From positions 1 to 33,757 of the IMG/VR virus record IMGVR_UViG_3300038825_000946: DNA of 33,757 nucleotides. One strand, 5' to 3'. Below the pieces are notes generated by a model. The model saw nothing but the letters and a program-made list of their open reading frames with translations, was not told the origin of the DNA and searched no databases. The DNA comes from a virus. The position numbers and the translations under genes were made by a program. Shown here piece after piece: positions 13,665 through 21,400 of the stretch (the first letter of the stretch is position 1; each line of letters starts with the position of its first letter).

Positions 13665-13846
13665 TACTTATAACCTCCACCAGCTTTCTTATAAGCCTTT
13701 GCTAACGCTTGGGCTTTTCTTGCTGACCATTTACCAGCAGCTGTCCCATGAGATGCCTGTGCTTTAATCCTATTAAAGATTGTTTTTCTCATGCCTGGCT
13801 TAGTATAGTTACCTGCTTTATTTACTGTTGACTTCTTCTTTGCCAT
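13664..13846 (-). CDS. Small basic conserved phage protein
   Basis: This 60-residue protein contains NKAGNYTKPGMRKTIFNRIK, WSARKAQALAKAYKKAGGGY and a short linker. I recall this pattern ('NYTKP.MR..LF..IK', 'WSARKAQ.LAK.YK..GGGY') as widespread in marine phages, without a known function. It is strongly basic and predicted helical, and probably binds DNA or packs in the virion. It overlaps the preceding gene by 29 bases. Confidence 0.7.
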   Translation of the reverse strand: MAKKKSTVNKAGNYTKPGMRKTIFNRIKAQASHGTAAGKWSARKAQALAKAYKKAGGGYK

Positions 13847-14486
13847 CTTTTATCTCCTTGTATTCGTAATCATAACTTCCTTCTTGATTCTCATCAGTAA
13901 TCCATTTTGAAGTATCTTCAACTGACCATATTCTAGTATTAACTAATCTATGTATCAAGGGTTTAGTTGGATCTGCTGCCATAGATGGATCAAAGATTCT
14001 TAATCTATTGTTGGGTTGTATTGCATAATTACCATCATCTAATTCTATTACGTGTCCACATTTATGTTGATCAGGTTTTTCTGCATAACCAAAATCTAAT
14101 TCATTATAATCACCTGCACACCAATCAATTGTAAATAAGTATTTACCTTCTCTTTGTTTCTTTCTTCTAGATGTATATATCATTTTACATCCATCCATTT
14201 GATAAAATTTAGTTACACTTACATTATAACTAAAAGAATCCCATAACATTAATTCATTTAAAGGTAACTCTTTTACACCTGGTTTTTTACAAAATGCAGA
14301 TACAGGTGCTCTCCACCATATACCACCATCTGTCATCATATAATGAAACAAAGGTACTTGTTTTGGTATTGATGTAAAACCAAATACCACACATTCAAAG
14401 TATTTATCATGAGAATCTTTTTGATCTCTCAGATAATTACCTCTTACATAACATTCTATTGGGGGTATGTTTGCGTTTAAATACAT
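13818..14486 (-). CDS. Conserved hypothetical virion-region protein
   Basis: This 222-residue soluble protein is rich in Trp, Tyr and Cys. Notable segments are PPIECYVRGNYLRDQKDSHD, MMTDGGIWWRAPVSAFC, LFTIDWCAGDYNELDFGY and HVIELDDGNYAIQPNNRL. The density of aromatic residues suggests a compact enzyme or binding domain, but no catalytic motif is recognisable. It ends with an acidic and lysine-rich tail. I have the impression that it is well conserved among ocean phages. The role is unknown. Confidence 0.7.
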   Translation of the reverse strand: MYLNANIPPIECYVRGNYLRDQKDSHDKYFECVVFGFTSIPKQVPLFHYMMTDGGIWWRAPVSAFCKKPGVKELPLNELMLWDSFSYNVSVTKFYQMDGCKMIYTSRRKKQREGKYLFTIDWCAGDYNELDFGYAEKPDQHKCGHVIELDDGNYAIQPNNRLRIFDPSMAADPTKPLIHRLVNTRIWSVEDTSKWITDENQEGSYDYEYKEIKDGKEEVNSK

Positions 14487-14490
14487 AATT

Positions 14491-14571
14491 TTATGGTCTC
14501 AAAGTGTATAGGATCATCCAAACAATGAACAATCCAGCTATAATAGTATTCCAAGGTATAGTAACTTCCAT
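14491..14571 (-). CDS. 26-residue single-TM peptide
   Basis: This mini-ORF starts in a TAATG overlap with an even smaller ORF and ends four bases before the next gene. The peptide has a clear membrane segment (NTIIAGLFIVWMILYTL) with a short acidic N-terminus and basic C-terminus. It could be a pinholin-like or accessory lysis peptide. The overlap pattern supports translation. Confidence 0.4.
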   Translation of the reverse strand: MEVTIPWNTIIAGLFIVWMILYTLRP

Positions 14572-14627
14572 TAGTTACTTATCCCGATTAACCAAAGCAT
14601 AAGAAATATATAACAAATAGGTTCCAT
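14571..14627 (-). CDS. 18-residue hydrophobic micro-ORF
   Basis: This ORF of 18 codons (MEPICYIFLMLWLIGISN) lies exactly between two genes and shares TAATG junctions with both. The product would be almost entirely hydrophobic. It may be a real peptide or just a coupling device. No other evidence supports it. Confidence 0.3.
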   Translation of the reverse strand: MEPICYIFLMLWLIGISN

Positions 14628-14809
14628 TATTTTGCTAATCTATCCATATGTGCATATATTCTACCTATTACTTTATCTATATTCATAAGCTCATTTTGTA
14701 ACATATATACTAAAGTTTGTAATTCAACTAGAGTAACTAACATCCATGTAGCTAAACCAAATAGAACAGTACTAGCAAAAGGCACTATCCATTTATTAAA
14801 ATGTTTCAT
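14627..14809 (-). CDS. Small membrane protein
   Basis: This 60-residue protein has a short basic start (KHFNKW), one membrane segment (about 8-30, IVPFASTVLFGLATWMLVTL) and a helical cytosolic or periplasmic tail (QNELMNIDKVIGRIYAHMD). Layout and size fit an accessory holin or a spanin-like component. It is coupled to the preceding gene by ATGA. The location among other membrane mini-proteins suggests a lysis-related block; the exact role is unknown. Confidence 0.6.
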   Translation of the reverse strand: MKHFNKWIVPFASTVLFGLATWMLVTLVELQTLVYMLQNELMNIDKVIGRIYAHMDRLAK

Positions 14810-14970
14810 ACTACTTTATTTTTATTAGGTCCTTTCTTAATTCTATATTTATGAGTACCAGCACCATTAATATCCACTTCATTACGTAGCATTTTAAACA
14901 TATTCATCTGTTTAAAATCTTCATATTTTTTTTGTGTATACTGAATTACTTTTTTTTGTACTCTATCCAT
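14806..14970 (-). CDS. Small basic hypothetical protein
   Basis: This 54-residue soluble protein is lysine-rich (RVQKKVIQYTQKKYEDFKQ) with an invariant-looking NEVDINGAGTHKYRIKKGP tail. No membrane segment is visible. It lies between two membrane proteins, coupled by TAATG upstream and ATGA downstream, which argues that it is real. Function unknown. Confidence 0.55.
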   Translation of the reverse strand: MDRVQKKVIQYTQKKYEDFKQMNMFKMLRNEVDINGAGTHKYRIKKGPNKNKVV

Positions 14971-15227
14971 TAGTTTGCTAGTGGGTTTTTGTTACTTGCT
15001 TTTAATTCTTGTATTTCTAATTCTAATACTTCAATACTTTTTTTTAATACTGCAATATCTTTTTGATTAGTACCCATTACTTGCATAATTGGGTCTGGAT
15101 TAAAAGGTTCTGCAATATTATTTACTTTTTCTTGTATCTCACCATATTTAACAAAACCTGCACCGATAGCACCTAGTACACCTATAAGTGCTGCAATACC
15201 TGCTAGCTGTTCTTTTATTTTACCCAT
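14970..15227 (-). CDS. TM plus coiled-coil protein, possible inner-membrane spanin or holin partner
   Basis: This 85-residue protein has an N-terminal membrane segment (about 8-26, LAGIAALIGVLGAIGAGFV), a proline-containing linker and a coiled coil (KDIAVLKKSIEVLELEIQE). One TM followed by a periplasmic coiled coil is the layout of i-spanins, which fuse membranes at lysis. No matching o-spanin lipoprotein is seen directly beside it. It overlaps the preceding exported-protein gene by eight bases. Confidence 0.5.
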   Translation of the reverse strand: MGKIKEQLAGIAALIGVLGAIGAGFVKYGEIQEKVNNIAEPFNPDPIMQVMGTNQKDIAVLKKSIEVLELEIQELKASNKNPLAN

Positions 15228-16569
15228 TGTTTAATACCTCTATTTCTCTTAGTAGTTTTTCTTTTTTAGTTTTGATATCATTAATGATATTTTGTTGGAT
15301 AAATATTGGATCGCTTTGTTGATATTCACCCAAAGTCTTAGTATATAATAATCTATCATCAAATATATTTAGTTGTTCTTCGTAAATTTTTTTATCTTTA
15401 TAGAATGGTATATTATAATTTAATAATATAGAGTTATCTACCATTGCATTTATTTTTACAAAATTTTTAGCTTGTAAATTTTTGTCTATATCTTTAATAT
15501 TCTCATCAATTTTATCTAAAGTTTTAACAAGAGCTGAATGGACTTTAGCCTGTCGTATTTCTTTTTCTTGTTTGGTATCACCTGTTGTTTCAGATTCTGC
15601 AGTTTGTGTAGGCTCTTCGCTACTGGATTCTTCTTTAAGTTCTTCTGGTCCTTCTTCTTGTTTTTCATCTTCTACAACTTCTATTGATTCTTCTACTACA
15701 GGTTTTTCTTCTTTCTCCTCTACCATTTCCATTGGCATATCCTCAATAAATTCTTCCATCATTGGATCATCTGCAAATTCTTCCATTGTAGGCTCATCTT
15801 TAAATTCTTCCATTTTAGGCTCATCAAATGTTTGAAAAGATTCTAATTTAGGTTCTTCCATTTTAGGCTCATCAAATGTTTCAAACATAGGTTCGTCAAA
15901 AGTAAAATTATCTTCAAACTTTATTTCATCTTCAAATTTTAAATCTTCAAACTTTAGATCTTCAGTGATGTCATCAAAGGTAGAATTTAAAAATGCAGTT
16001 GTTGTATTATCTAAAACAATTGGATCAGATTCATATGTTACAGTGAGGGAGGGATTTCGTAAGTCGACCCCATAGTGAGAAGTTGTAGAAAAGCTAGTAT
16101 CTGTGAAGTCATACCGAACTGAAACATCATAATCGGTTTGTAAATTTGATTGTACCACCACACTGTCAGACCCAGGGCTATAAGACCCACAATTAAGAGA
16201 GCCACAAGAAGTGCTATTATAAGTTCTAATTTGTGTGATTGTTTCACCATCTGCTCCTATTATCGTTTGTGTTGACTGTACAGTGGATTCATAAGTATTC
16301 CAATGCCAATACTCAAAACTGTGATTTGTTGTAAAACCGTATTGAATTTGTTCTTCAGTTAAAGACGCATCAGTTCTAAGACTAATAGAACTAGACTCGA
16401 TATAAACATCATGCTCAGCAGCGATAACGCTACTACCATGCCTACCATCGGCAGTTCCCGACCAACCTCCGTTATCAAAGTTCGTATCCAGGAGATTTTG
16501 AGTAGTCGTTTCAGCACTATTTAGTGTTGTCGATAACAGGATCAATAATGATACTATTAGCTTTTTCAT
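15220..16569 (-). CDS. Exported protein with acidic repeats and C-terminal coiled coil
   Basis: This 449-residue protein starts with a Sec signal peptide (KKLIVSLLILLSTTLNSA, cleavage near 19). A beta-rich domain follows (about 25-185, with NFDNGGWSGTADGRHGSS and paired cysteines Cys122/Cys127). Then comes an extremely acidic repeat region (198-335) and a helical C-terminus. GAGGAGG stands before the ATG, so expression is probably strong. A signal peptide on a phage late protein implies transport into the periplasm of the infected cell. It may modify the envelope, bind divalent cations or act in adsorption exclusion; that is inference. It overlaps the next exported protein by 53 bases. Confidence 0.7.
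   Translation of the reverse strand: MKKLIVSLLILLSTTLNSAETTTQNLLDTNFDNGGWSGTADGRHGSSVIAAEHDVYIESSSISLRTDASLTEEQIQYGFTTNHSFEYWHWNTYESTVQSTQTIIGADGETITQIRTYNSTSCGSLNCGSYSPGSDSVVVQSNLQTDYDVSVRYDFTDTSFSTTSHYGVDLRNPSLTVTYESDPIVLDNTTTAFLNSTFDDITEDLKFEDLKFEDEIKFEDNFTFDEPMFETFDEPKMEEPKLESFQTFDEPKMEEFKDEPTMEEFADDPMMEEFIEDMPMEMVEEKEEKPVVEESIEVVEDEKQEEGPEELKEESSSEEPTQTAESETTGDTKQEKEIRQAKVHSALVKTLDKIDENIKDIDKNLQAKNFVKINAMVDNSILLNYNIPFYKDKKIYEEQLNIFDDRLLYTKTLGEYQQSDPIFIQQNIINDIKTKKEKLLREIEVLNNG
15565..15978 (-). repeat. Acidic Phe-Asp-Glu-Pro coding repeat
   Basis: Residues 198-335 of the exported protein consist of degenerate short units such as KFEDLKFED, then TFDEPKMEEPK and TFDEPKMEEFK, then DEPTMEEF and DDPMMEEF, shading into an almost pure Glu/Lys/Ser tract. 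TFDEPKMEE occurs twice exactly. The region should be disordered and strongly negative, able to bind Ca or Mg. Confidence 0.85.
16038..16250 (-). CDS. Possible nested membrane protein, alternative frame inside the exported-protein gene
   Basis: Inside the 449-residue gene, a shifted frame encodes 70 residues with a classic membrane helix (LELIIALLVALLIVGLIALG followed by LTVWWY) after a short charged start (MVKQSHK). AGGAG lies three bases upstream of the ATG, rather close. The outer gene in this stretch uses unusually GC-rich codons. Nested lysis genes such as Rz1 are known in phages, but coincidence cannot be excluded. Confidence 0.3.
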   Translation of the reverse strand: MVKQSHKLELIIALLVALLIVGLIALGLTVWWYNQIYKPIMMFQFGMTSQILAFLQLLTMGSTYEIPPSL

Positions 16570-17122
16570 TTGCCTCCTCTATAATTTTTAGTTCTTTAAC
16601 ATATAAATCATAGTCAGGTCTTAGTTTGTCATATTTTTGCCATGCATTTGTAGCTTCTTTACCTATCTTGCCTTCAAAAGGACAAGGTGTACCTGCATGA
16701 TGCATAGCCTGAAAAACTCTTTCATCTTGGCATAACATAGATACTGCTGCAACTTTCATACCTTGATTAGATAATTCTCTTGCTAATTTAATTCTTTCAC
16801 AATTCTTATCTCTAAAATGTTTACCACCCGATACACCTAAACCAAAAGTCTGTACTCCAGCTGATGCACCTACAGCACAAATATCCATACCACCTGCACC
16901 TACATTAGGGGCTGAAGCTGTTGGGGGTGCTGATCTTATATTCGATGTAGAATTGTTTGTTGTTGTAGAACTAGATGAACTACCTGATTCATACGTTGTA
17001 GCATTTGTATAGCCACCCGTTATCGAAGTATTAGATCCGCTTGTGTTGTTCTGTGTAGTATCAGCAAATAATATAGTGCTATATAGGCACACCAAGGCTA
17101 TAATTAAAATTCGTATCGCCAT
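16517..17122 (-). CDS. Exported Cys-containing protein with Ser/Thr-rich linker
   Basis: This 201-residue protein starts with a signal peptide (MAIRILIIALVCLYSTILFA, cleavage near 20). Residues 21-65 form a Ser/Thr/Asn/Gly linker. A folded C-terminal domain follows, with cysteines in DICAVGASAGVQTFGLGVSG, DKNCERIKLARELSNQGMK, SMLCQDERVFQAM and GTPCPFEGKIG. I recall a similar domain in many marine phage genomes, without known function. Four to five cysteines suggest disulphides in the periplasm. It directly precedes the acidic-repeat exported gene, so the two probably work together. Confidence 0.7.
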   Translation of the reverse strand: MAIRILIIALVCLYSTILFADTTQNNTSGSNTSITGGYTNATTYESGSSSSSTTTNNSTSNIRSAPPTASAPNVGAGGMDICAVGASAGVQTFGLGVSGGKHFRDKNCERIKLARELSNQGMKVAAVSMLCQDERVFQAMHHAGTPCPFEGKIGKEATNAWQKYDKLRPDYDLYVKELKIIEEANEKANSIIIDPVIDNTK

Positions 17123-17160
17123 ATTATTTATTAAAGCCTGATGAGTACCAGTTAATAAAT

Positions 17161-17400
17161 TTATTCCAAAGATCCTTTATCTTTTGTTTTATTTTTTTCA
17201 TCTTGTTTTTCCTTAAGTTCTTTTAGTTCTTGTTGGGCTTTCTCTAAATCATCTGTTACATTCTCTAGTTTCTGTAATGTTCTTTTATTAGCAGAATCTT
17301 TAGATTTACCAGCATCTTGTAATTCAGCAACCTCTTGTTTTAAGATTCTGATCTGCTCTTTATACTCAGCTATGAGATCCTGGTATTCTGATTTAGACAT
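17161..17400 (-). CDS. Coiled-coil protein
   Basis: This 79-residue soluble protein is almost entirely a predicted coiled coil with heptad-like Leu spacing (EYKEQIRILKQEVAELQDAG and DLEKAQQELKELKEKQDEK). It is highly charged. It could be a cytosolic partner of the holin or a structural spacer. It is linked to the holin candidate by TAATG. No family is recognised. Confidence 0.6.
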   Translation of the reverse strand: MSKSEYQDLIAEYKEQIRILKQEVAELQDAGKSKDSANKRTLQKLENVTDDLEKAQQELKELKEKQDEKNKTKDKGSLE

Positions 17401-17786
17401 TATTTTTTTCCGTTACGGAAAATCTGTGTACCTTTTATACCATAAATACTAGCCACGACAAGAATCCACAGGTTGGTAAACCAACTTGGGAGTGCCGAGA
17501 AGTATTCAAAAAATAATTTTACTTTATCCATCGCTTCGGGATCGTCACTTACGACTGCCCAAGCTAGCACAGCTATTGGAGCTGACAATATAATAAGGAC
17601 CGCTTCGTCTTTCCAGTCTGATTGTCTAGCTTCTAAGAGTTTACCCTGGTAAGCCTCCTCACCTCGGGCCATCTTAGCTGCATGCATATGTTGTGCATCA
17701 GCCATAGCCATCTTAGTCTCTTGTCTTTTTTTATAGATGTGGCTTCCTGCTTGGATGCCCATTTTTAATAAACTAAACCACGCCAT
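17400..17786 (-). CDS. Holin candidate with two membrane segments
   Basis: This 128-residue protein begins with a soluble helical part (residues 1-58) and has two membrane segments: about 61-80 (EAVLIILSAPIAVLAWAVV) and 102-118 (WFTNLWILVVASIYGIKGT). It resembles phage/GTA holin-type proteins that carry W-K-D-E before the first TM and ASIYGIKG in the last. It overlaps the amidase gene by 14 bases, the usual place for a holin. It would make the inner-membrane holes that release or activate the amidase. Confidence 0.6.
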   Translation of the reverse strand: MAWFSLLKMGIQAGSHIYKKRQETKMAMADAQHMHAAKMARGEEAYQGKLLEARQSDWKDEAVLIILSAPIAVLAWAVVSDDPEAMDKVKLFFEYFSALPSWFTNLWILVVASIYGIKGTQIFRNGKK

Positions 17787-18201
17787 TTTTTATTAACCAT
17801 CCTGGCACATCAAATGAAGGACATTCTTTAGATGCCTCTACTTGATAGTGACCTATAATTTTTTCTATGTCGTATTTGTCTTTTAATTTTAATATGATAC
17901 TTTTTAATGTATCAAACTGTACAGGTGTAAAGTTATTCTCCCAACCCATATCAGCTGTGCCACCGCCAACTAATGCTATACCTATTGATGTACCATTAAC
18001 TGCGACTGCATGTGCACCTACAAGATCTTCATCTCTACCTGTTTGTAATGTGCCATCTCTTTTAATTAAATAGTGATATCCTATTGTATCAAATCCTCTT
18101 TGTGTATGCCACTCTGTAACTTTAGCTACATCAACATCCATATCTGCAGGAGTTTGTGTACAATGTATTACTATTGTATCAGTTATTTGTCTTTTGTCCA
18201 T
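17773..18201 (-). CDS. N-acetylmuramoyl-L-alanine amidase, T7 lysozyme type
   Basis: This 142-residue enzyme cuts the amide bond between muramic acid and the peptide in peptidoglycan. The zinc ligands and catalytic residues of the amidase_2/T7 lysozyme family are all visible: His13 (VIHCTQTP), Tyr42 (GYHYLIKRDG), His118 (GHYQVEASKECPS), Lys125 and Cys127. The length and spacing match the family. There is no signal peptide, so it needs a holin; a candidate overlaps its 3' end. In T7 the same protein also inhibits the phage RNA polymerase; none is seen in this window. Confidence 0.92.
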   Translation of the reverse strand: MDKRQITDTIVIHCTQTPADMDVDVAKVTEWHTQRGFDTIGYHYLIKRDGTLQTGRDEDLVGAHAVAVNGTSIGIALVGGGTADMGWENNFTPVQFDTLKSIILKLKDKYDIEKIIGHYQVEASKECPSFDVPGWLIKNGVV

Positions 18202-18416
18202 TATATAAATAGTCCTAATAGTGTTAATATTGTAGCACCTAGACCACCTACAATAATATATAATAGTTTATCTATTTTACTATGTAAGGATTCTACGTCT
18301 TGGTGCAAGTGTTTGAGGTGGTTATTTTTTATTGTGTTGATATCTCTTCGCAACCCTGTTATGTACCCATATAATGATATTAAGTGTTCACTAGTTGTTT
18401 TGGGTTGCTTAGCCAT
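18201..18416 (-). CDS. Coiled-coil plus C-terminal TM protein, XhlA-like
   Basis: This 71-residue protein has a charged coiled coil (about 15-50: RRDINTIKNNHLKHLHQDVE) and a C-terminal membrane segment (53-71, IIVGGLGATILTLLGLFI). This layout matches haemolysin XhlA-type proteins that lie beside holins and amidases. It is coupled to the amidase by TAATG and to the giant protein upstream by a three-base gap. Likely part of the lysis set, but not proven. Confidence 0.55.
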   Translation of the reverse strand: MAKQPKTTSEHLISLYGYITGLRRDINTIKNNHLKHLHQDVESLHSKIDKLLYIIVGGLGATILTLLGLFI

Positions 18417-18418
18417 GA

Positions 18419-21400
18419 TTAATTTTCAAACCCATATGTTCCAGTATACTTATCAAATATTAATTTATCAAGTAAATTTTTCATAACATCTGTTTTTTGT
18501 AAACTTTTATCTCTCTTAGTAACTCTGTTTAAAAAACTAGAGTTCATAAGTTCAGCTCTATTAGCTATTTTAGTTTCAATAGATTCCATGCCTAATCCTA
18601 ATTTTCTTAGTTCACTGTATATGTATAATGGTACAAATCCATCTTTCATTAAATGTCTAGCACCAGCTGTTATAATTGTATCTTGAGTTGCTTTTAATTC
18701 ACGTTTAAATTTAGTAGTTGCATAAATTAAATTTAATACTTCTCTTTCTTTTAATGAGTATGCTGCTAAGTTTCTAGCTCTCCAATCTTGAAGTGTTCTA
18801 GTTATTTGCCCTCTACCTTTTTTAAATACATTTTGTACTGGACCATATGCCTGATACTTAAATATATTCTCATCTTCTTTTTCAAGACTCCAGTCTTTCC
18901 AATATGAAGATACAGGTCCAGGTATACCCATGTAATATCTTTCAACTGCACCATGTAGTGATGTAGGTACAGAATCACGTAAAAATTGCATCCATGCTTC
19001 TCTTCTTTCTTCAGAACTTTGACTTACTAATGTTGTAGTAATTGCACTTATAGAAGTTGGTATTATGCCTCTACCTTTTTGTATTTGACTTGGAGTTAAT
19101 CCAAAGTAATTTAATGATGGTACACTTACTAAATCTTGTACAGCTAATCCTGGTGCTGCAAGAGTTGATGTTAAATCAATTCCTAATGTGCTTGATGGTA
19201 ATCCATATTTTATAAAATCAGGATAATCACCTGTTAATATAGCAGTTTTTAAAGATGGCGTTGGTTTACCTGTTATTCTAGATATAATTGGTGACAGTTT
19301 ATCTAATATAGCTTCTGCTGTATTTATGCCTATAACTCCAAATAATCCTGCAGTTAAAACCATAGAAGTTAAAAATGCAACAGCACCTTCATTTCCTCTA
19401 CCCTGCTTACCCTTAACTAAATAATCTGCTAGCTGTGCTAAATAGTTATGTTGAAATGTTTTAAATAATCCAAATGGTCTACCTAAAGTTCCTAATCCTT
19501 TTGCACCATAAATACCTGGTTGCTCCATATAAGTATATTCAACCATATATTTATCTGCATTATAGGCAGCATGTTTTTTTGCTTTATCTTTAGGCATGCC
19601 AGACTGTCTATATAAATTATAAAATTGAGTAGCTGCATTTAATCTACTTACTTGTTCAACTCTTGAACTTATGTTCTGCATTGTTAAACCTTTTACTAAC
19701 CAATCTGTATTTAATGCTTTTCTTCCTCTATATTGTAAACTTCCAGGCAATTCAATTACAGGTGCTAATGAATCAATTCTAGCCATCGCTTCATTTAAAA
19801 ATTTAGGTTCAACTACACCAACTTTTTTAAAATAAGCCTGTGCTTCTGCAACTTCTTTACTAGGTAATACTAAATCTTTTGTTGATTGTAAAACTGTTTG
19901 TGCAATACTAGATTTATCATGTCCACTATATTTTAAATCTATTAACTTTGGCAATATCATATGATAAGGCTGAAGTGCCTGTGATATTAAGAATCTTGCT
20001 TGACCAAATAATAATTTTGCAGCAAGAGTAAATCTATTCATACCGCCCAGTGCTTTACCTAAACCTGATTCACCAAACCATTTGCTTCCAATTTTATCAG
20101 CTACTTCTTCAAACTTTCTTCTTGGTAATTCGCCATAGACTAATTGTTTCTGTGCTTCTAATGCTTTTGCAGAATTAGGAAACTCAGCTTGTAATGTAGT
20201 TGTTCTAAAACCACCATTAGGTAATGGCACTACAAATTTTTTATTTAAAAGATTATTTAAATTATAATTTGTTTTCCATCTTGATGAAGCTGTTACAGCA
20301 CCTTTAGTGTATAAAGATACAGCAGTTTCAAAATCAGATGCCATTTTGGCATTTATATTTCTGTCTATTTTTGTACCAAGTTTTTCTGATAAAAAATAAT
20401 TTTTTGCAGCCAATTCACTTCCAAGGTAACCATCTACTTGCTGTCTTGGTAATGCAAATTTTTTAAATCCTGTTTTAGTTCTTGCTTCTGACATAAGTGT
20501 ATCTAAATCTCGATACAACTCTGGCATTTGTTTTTTTAAATTATCGTTTCTATATAATTCCATAAGTGCATCTAATTCAACTGCACCTTCTCTTGTTTTA
20601 TCTTTTGTAACTATATTAAATTTATATTCAGATACTTGTTTACCATCTTTAGTAGTTACTGTTTTACCACCATAATCTTTTTGTAATTTACGTAAAATAG
20701 AATCAGCAGCAAATTTATTACCCGCACCAATAGCAATAGAATCTTCAGCTGTATATTTATTTTTTTCTTTATTAAATTTAACAGCCCATACTCTAAAGTC
20801 ACCACTAAATACTCTAGGAAAATGATTAGGCCTTAAATTAAATACAACACCATTACTTTGTTCAGGATATTTTAATGCAGCTCCATTTACCTCATGTAAA
20901 TTAGAATCACTTAAATCTCTTAGTTTAGAGTACACCCTAACTTGTTGATCTATTAAAGCAGAATCATTTGAATATTTTTTAAATTCATTTTTAATTTCTT
21001 CTACTGTAGCTTCATATTTATGTTTGTTATCAACTTTAGATTTTTGTATTTCTAAAGTTTTAAAGTATAAAAAATCATTGTAATTACCTTTTCTACCATC
21101 AGGAAAATATCTTTCACCTGTTGCAGAATCTACTGGTAATTTACCAAAATCAACATCTCTATAAACTTTTTCAGTTTTTATTCTAGTATCATATGATTCT
21201 TTGTTTGCTTTAGCCTGTGTTGATTTTGCAATATCAAGTGCTGCGTTAACTCTAATAATATCAGCAGCAGCTTTAGGATTTTTTTCTTTTAATATTTGAA
21301 ATTCTGTTAAACCAGCATCTTTACTTTTTGCAGCTGTAAATCCAAAAATTTTAATAAAGTCACCTCTACCTTCAAGTCTTAATTGATAGTCTGCAAATGA

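Noticed and set aside
15482-15835. Plus-strand ORF of 117 codons rich in serine
   Set aside because: Its Ser/Ile/Gly composition is the mirror image of the Glu/Asp-rich repeat of the minus-strand exported protein.
17773-18201. Amidase as a regulator of a phage RNA polymerase, as in T7
   Set aside because: No RNA polymerase gene is in the window and the promoters look like host sigma70 sites, so there is no support here.
18073-18486. Plus-strand ORF of 137 codons
   Set aside because: It runs opposite three coupled minus-strand genes, including the clear T7-type amidase boundary region; shadow ORF.
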